Assembly: GCA_023819315.1 (NCBI GenBank)
Contig: JAMWBQ010000007.1
Location: 1 to 36,238, forward strand
Reading direction: 5' to 3'
Length of the DNA stretch: 36,238 nucleotides
Source: Candidatus Omnitrophota bacterium
GTDB taxonomy: Bacteria > Omnitrophota > Gorgyraeia > Duberdicusellales > 4484-171
The notes below the pieces were generated by a model. That model had not been told where the DNA came from and ran no database searches. It was given only the letters and a program-made list of their open reading frames with translations. Positions 34,564 through 36,238 of the stretch are shown here, one piece after another; positions within the stretch are counted from its first letter, which is position 1; each line of letters begins with the position of its first letter. A program made the position numbers and the translations under genes.

Positions 34564-35999
34564 CAGAGGCGGTTTTACCCAAAGAGAGAATAACTCAAGA
34601 AAGAATAAACGATTTTGAGGAAGTAGTTTCTACTTATAGTGAGGAAGAAGCTTTCCAAGAAGCGAAGAGATGTCTTCAATGTAGCAATCCTACTTGTATT
34701 TTGGGTTGTCCTGTGGGAATAGATATAAAAAGATTTATTTATCAGATTACTCAGAAAGATTATCAAAGTGCTTATTTTACTATCAGAGAAAAGAATAATT
34801 TCCCATCTATTTGTGGTAGAGTTTGTCCGGCGGAGTATCAATGTAGAAAGGCTTGTATTTTGACTAAGAAAGGTATGTCTTTTGCTTCAGAACAAGCTAT
34901 AAATATACATTTCTTAGAAAGATTTGTGGGAGATTGGGGTATAGAGAGCGGTATAGATATTTTACAGAATAAAAATGAAAAAATTTCTAAATTTAAAGTA
35001 GCAGTAGTTGGTTCAGGGCCTGCTGGTCTTTGTTGCGCGGGAGAATTAGCCAGAGCAGGAGTAAAGGTAGTTATTTTTGAGGGATTGCATAAATTAGGAG
35101 GAGTCTTGAGGTATGGGATACCGTCTTTTAGATTACCACCCCAGATTTTAGATAAGGAGATAGATTATTTAAATAAGTTAGGGGTAGAATTTATTACTAA
35201 TTGTATAATTGGTAAAACTAAAAGTTTAAATGAACTTTTTATAGAAGGGTTTCATAAAATATTTTTAGGTTTAGGTGCAGGAGTACCATCGTTTTTAGGA
35301 ATACAGGGAGAAAATCTATGTAATATCTACTCGGCCAATGAATTTCTAACCCGCATAAATTTGATGTGTTCATATGATTTCCCTCAATTTCATACTCCCA
35401 TAAATGTAGGTAGAAGTATAGTAGTTATTGGGGGTGGTAATACCGCTATGGATGCGGCACGGTCTGCTTTAAGATTGCAGAAGATAAATGGGATACCTCC
35501 CAATGTTACTATACTTTATCGTAGGACAGAGGTAGAGATGCCGGCAAGACGTCTGGAGATAGAGCATGCTAAAGAGGAAGGGGTAAATTTTAGATTTTTA
35601 GTTCAGCCAAAAAAATTTATTGGTGACGAGAATGGATTTGTGGAGAGACTTATATGTTTAGAGTGCAAATTAGGAGAACCTGATAGTTCAGGAAGAAGAA
35701 GACCAATTGAAATAGAAGATAGTGAATTTGAAGTTAAATGTGATTTGGCGATAGTGGCAATTGGACTTTTAGCTAATCAGATTCTAACTACGGTTACACC
35801 TCAATTGAGAACTGATAAATATAAAGATGTGGTAGTAGATACTGAAACTATGCAGACATCAATAAAGAATGTTTATGCTGGAGGGGATATAGTAGGGGGG
35901 GAAGGAACCGTTATTGAAGCAATGGGCATGGCAAAAAAAGCAGCTACCCATATAATAACAGGTTTGTTAACCTCAAATAAATTGTGTAAATTCTTTTAA
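34560..35999 (+). CDS. nfnB: NfnB: large subunit of ferredoxin:NADP oxidoreductase (GltD-like)
   Basis: The large subunit, with two [4Fe-4S] clusters, the bifurcating FAD and an NADP(H) site; 479 residues. N-terminal cysteines CLQCSNPTCILGCPVG and SICGRVCPAEYQCRKAC hold the clusters. The FAD motif is VVGSGPAGLCCAGELARAG and the NADP motif IGGGNTAMDAARSAL. The C-terminal GGDIVGGEGTVIEAMG closes the FAD site. On its own it could be read as the glutamate synthase small subunit, but the coupled nfnA gene and absent gltB decide for NfnB. In an anaerobic fermenter it supplies NADPH for biosynthesis. Confidence 0.93.
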   Translation: MTEAVLPKERITQERINDFEEVVSTYSEEEAFQEAKRCLQCSNPTCILGCPVGIDIKRFIYQITQKDYQSAYFTIREKNNFPSICGRVCPAEYQCRKACILTKKGMSFASEQAINIHFLERFVGDWGIESGIDILQNKNEKISKFKVAVVGSGPAGLCCAGELARAGVKVVIFEGLHKLGGVLRYGIPSFRLPPQILDKEIDYLNKLGVEFITNCIIGKTKSLNELFIEGFHKIFLGLGAGVPSFLGIQGENLCNIYSANEFLTRINLMCSYDFPQFHTPINVGRSIVVIGGGNTAMDAARSALRLQKINGIPPNVTILYRRTEVEMPARRLEIEHAKEEGVNFRFLVQPKKFIGDENGFVERLICLECKLGEPDSSGRRRPIEIEDSEFEVKCDLAIVAIGLLANQILTTVTPQLRTDKYKDVVVDTETMQTSIKNVYAGGDIVGGEGTVIEAMGMAKKAATHIITGLLTSNKLCKFF

Positions 36000-36010
36000 G
36001 TGGGCATAGC

Positions 36011-36036
36011 TACACCCGGCGGGTGTAATGAGGGGG
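36011..36036. repeat. Dispersed palindrome, copy 2 (left arm shortened)
   Basis: TACACCCG (36011-36018) and CGGGTGTA (36020-36027) pair around a central G, followed by ATGAGGGGG. The right arm is identical over 17 bases to the palindrome at 12775-12809, but the outer nine bases of the left arm are not present. It lies 11 bases after the nfnB stop. Confidence 0.8.
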
Positions 36037-36124
36037 CTTAACAGTGGGGAAAATTTTTCTGTCACCGCAATATAATAATGTCACCTTATTGCAAAGTAGA
36101 AATGTCAGGGTAACTTGATGTAAA

Positions 36125-36158
36125 ATACCACCTCTTAGAAGCAAAAAGGAGGTGGTAT
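36125..36158 (+). promoter_or_regulatory. Hairpin that hides the transposase ribosome site
   Basis: ATACCACCTC (36125-36134) is exactly complementary to GAGGTGGTAT (36149-36158), with a 14-base loop. The right arm contains most of the GGAGG ribosome site (36148-36152), one base before the transposase ATG region. In read-through RNA this would block translation, a common way to keep transposase low. Confidence 0.65.
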
Positions 36159-36159
36159 T

Positions 36160-36238
36160 ATGGAAGAAGTAATTATCCTGACGATGAAAGAACAAAATAA
36201 ATACGAGGTGATTAGAGATAGTCTAAAAAAGTTAATTA
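36160..36238 (+). CDS. Transposase N-terminus, cut by the window end
   Basis: Starts at ATG 36160, eight bases after the GGAGG site, and is still open at the last base (26 codons seen). The peptide MEEVIILTMKEQNKYEVIRD resembles the first residues of ISNCY-type, IS481-related transposases, which continue with an HTH. With so little sequence the family call is tentative; the repeats and SD-hiding hairpin upstream support a mobile element. Confidence 0.55.
   Translation, partial: MEEVIILTMKEQNKYEVIRDSLKKLI

Larger units (their letters stand above)
36060..36238 (+). mobile_element. Left end of an insertion sequence (ISNCY/IS481-like)
   Basis: TGTCACC occurs at 36060-36066 and 36079-36085, and TGTCAGG at 36103-36109; such repeated TGTCA motifs are plausible transposase-binding sites at an element end. 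A transposase gene follows. The exact outer boundary, and the right end beyond the window, cannot be seen. Confidence 0.55.

Noticed and set aside
34560-35999. Glutamate synthase small subunit (gltD)
   Set aside because: There is no gltB and the gene overlaps nfnA, so NfnB is the better reading.
36010-36195. Minus-strand frame of 61 codons at the right end
   Set aside because: It crosses the IS end, hairpin and transposase start, and also ends in the palindrome; no protein-like features.
1-36238. tRNA, rRNA or CRISPR array
   Set aside because: No cloverleaf, rRNA-like block or regularly spaced repeat was seen in the gaps on reading by eye; a tRNAscan or CRISPR search would settle it.

Overview
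The window is about 36 kb of AT-rich bacterial chromosome with tightly packed, mostly plus-strand operons. It looks like a strict or nearly strict anaerobe: it encodes superoxide reductase, rubredoxin, rubrerythrin/ferritin-like proteins, a flavodiiron protein, an electron-bifurcating NfnAB pair and four-gene glycine cleavage (P protein split in two), with no catalase or respiratory genes in view. The taxon cannot be fixed from sequence alone. Gene style and content (large fusions, GH57, membrane spermidine-synthase-like protein) would fit an uncultured anaerobic candidate phylum, which is inference only.

Layout: (1) 1-9608, NAD synthesis (3' part of nadA) followed by sugar and glycogen metabolism. 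The centrepiece is a 1420-residue protein that joins a NagB-like sugar-phosphate isomerase, a PIG-L/LmbE-type deacetylase and a complete eukaryote-type hexokinase. Together these could turn N-acetylglucosamine into fructose-6-phosphate on one chain. GlgB and a GH57/DUF3536 protein follow. (2) 9631-16157, a LysW-like zinc ribbon and then an oxygen-defence cluster: class II superoxide reductase behind a strong promoter with two PerR-like boxes, a helical Cys-rich protein, a 46-residue desulforedoxin-like protein, L-lactate dehydrogenase, rubredoxin, a thioferritin-type Dps-like protein, flavodiiron protein, rubrerythrin-like protein, glutaredoxin, an AhpF-like disulfide reductase and a flavin split-barrel protein. 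(3) 16291-20700, a membrane protein with an embedded spermidine-synthase fold, a radical SAM protein with an N-terminal signal/anchor, and a ComFB-CheR fusion. (4) 20720-26654, a self-contained glycine cleavage and lipoylation operon (gcvT, gcvH, gcvPA, gcvPB, lipM-like, lipA), meeting trmI tail-to-tail. (5) 27406-32284, a decayed accessory island: an IS481-like transposase pseudogene, an IS1380-type fragment, unidentifiable remnants, and a restriction-modification pair broken by several frameshifts. (6) 32285-36238, an MFS transporter, nfnA-nfnB, a dispersed palindrome and the left end of another insertion sequence whose transposase runs off the window.

No tRNA, rRNA or CRISPR array was recognised. 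The most interesting items are the trifunctional amino-sugar fusion, the oxygen-defence cluster with its split desulfoferrodoxin arrangement, the ComFB-CheR fusion and the repeated 35-bp palindrome.
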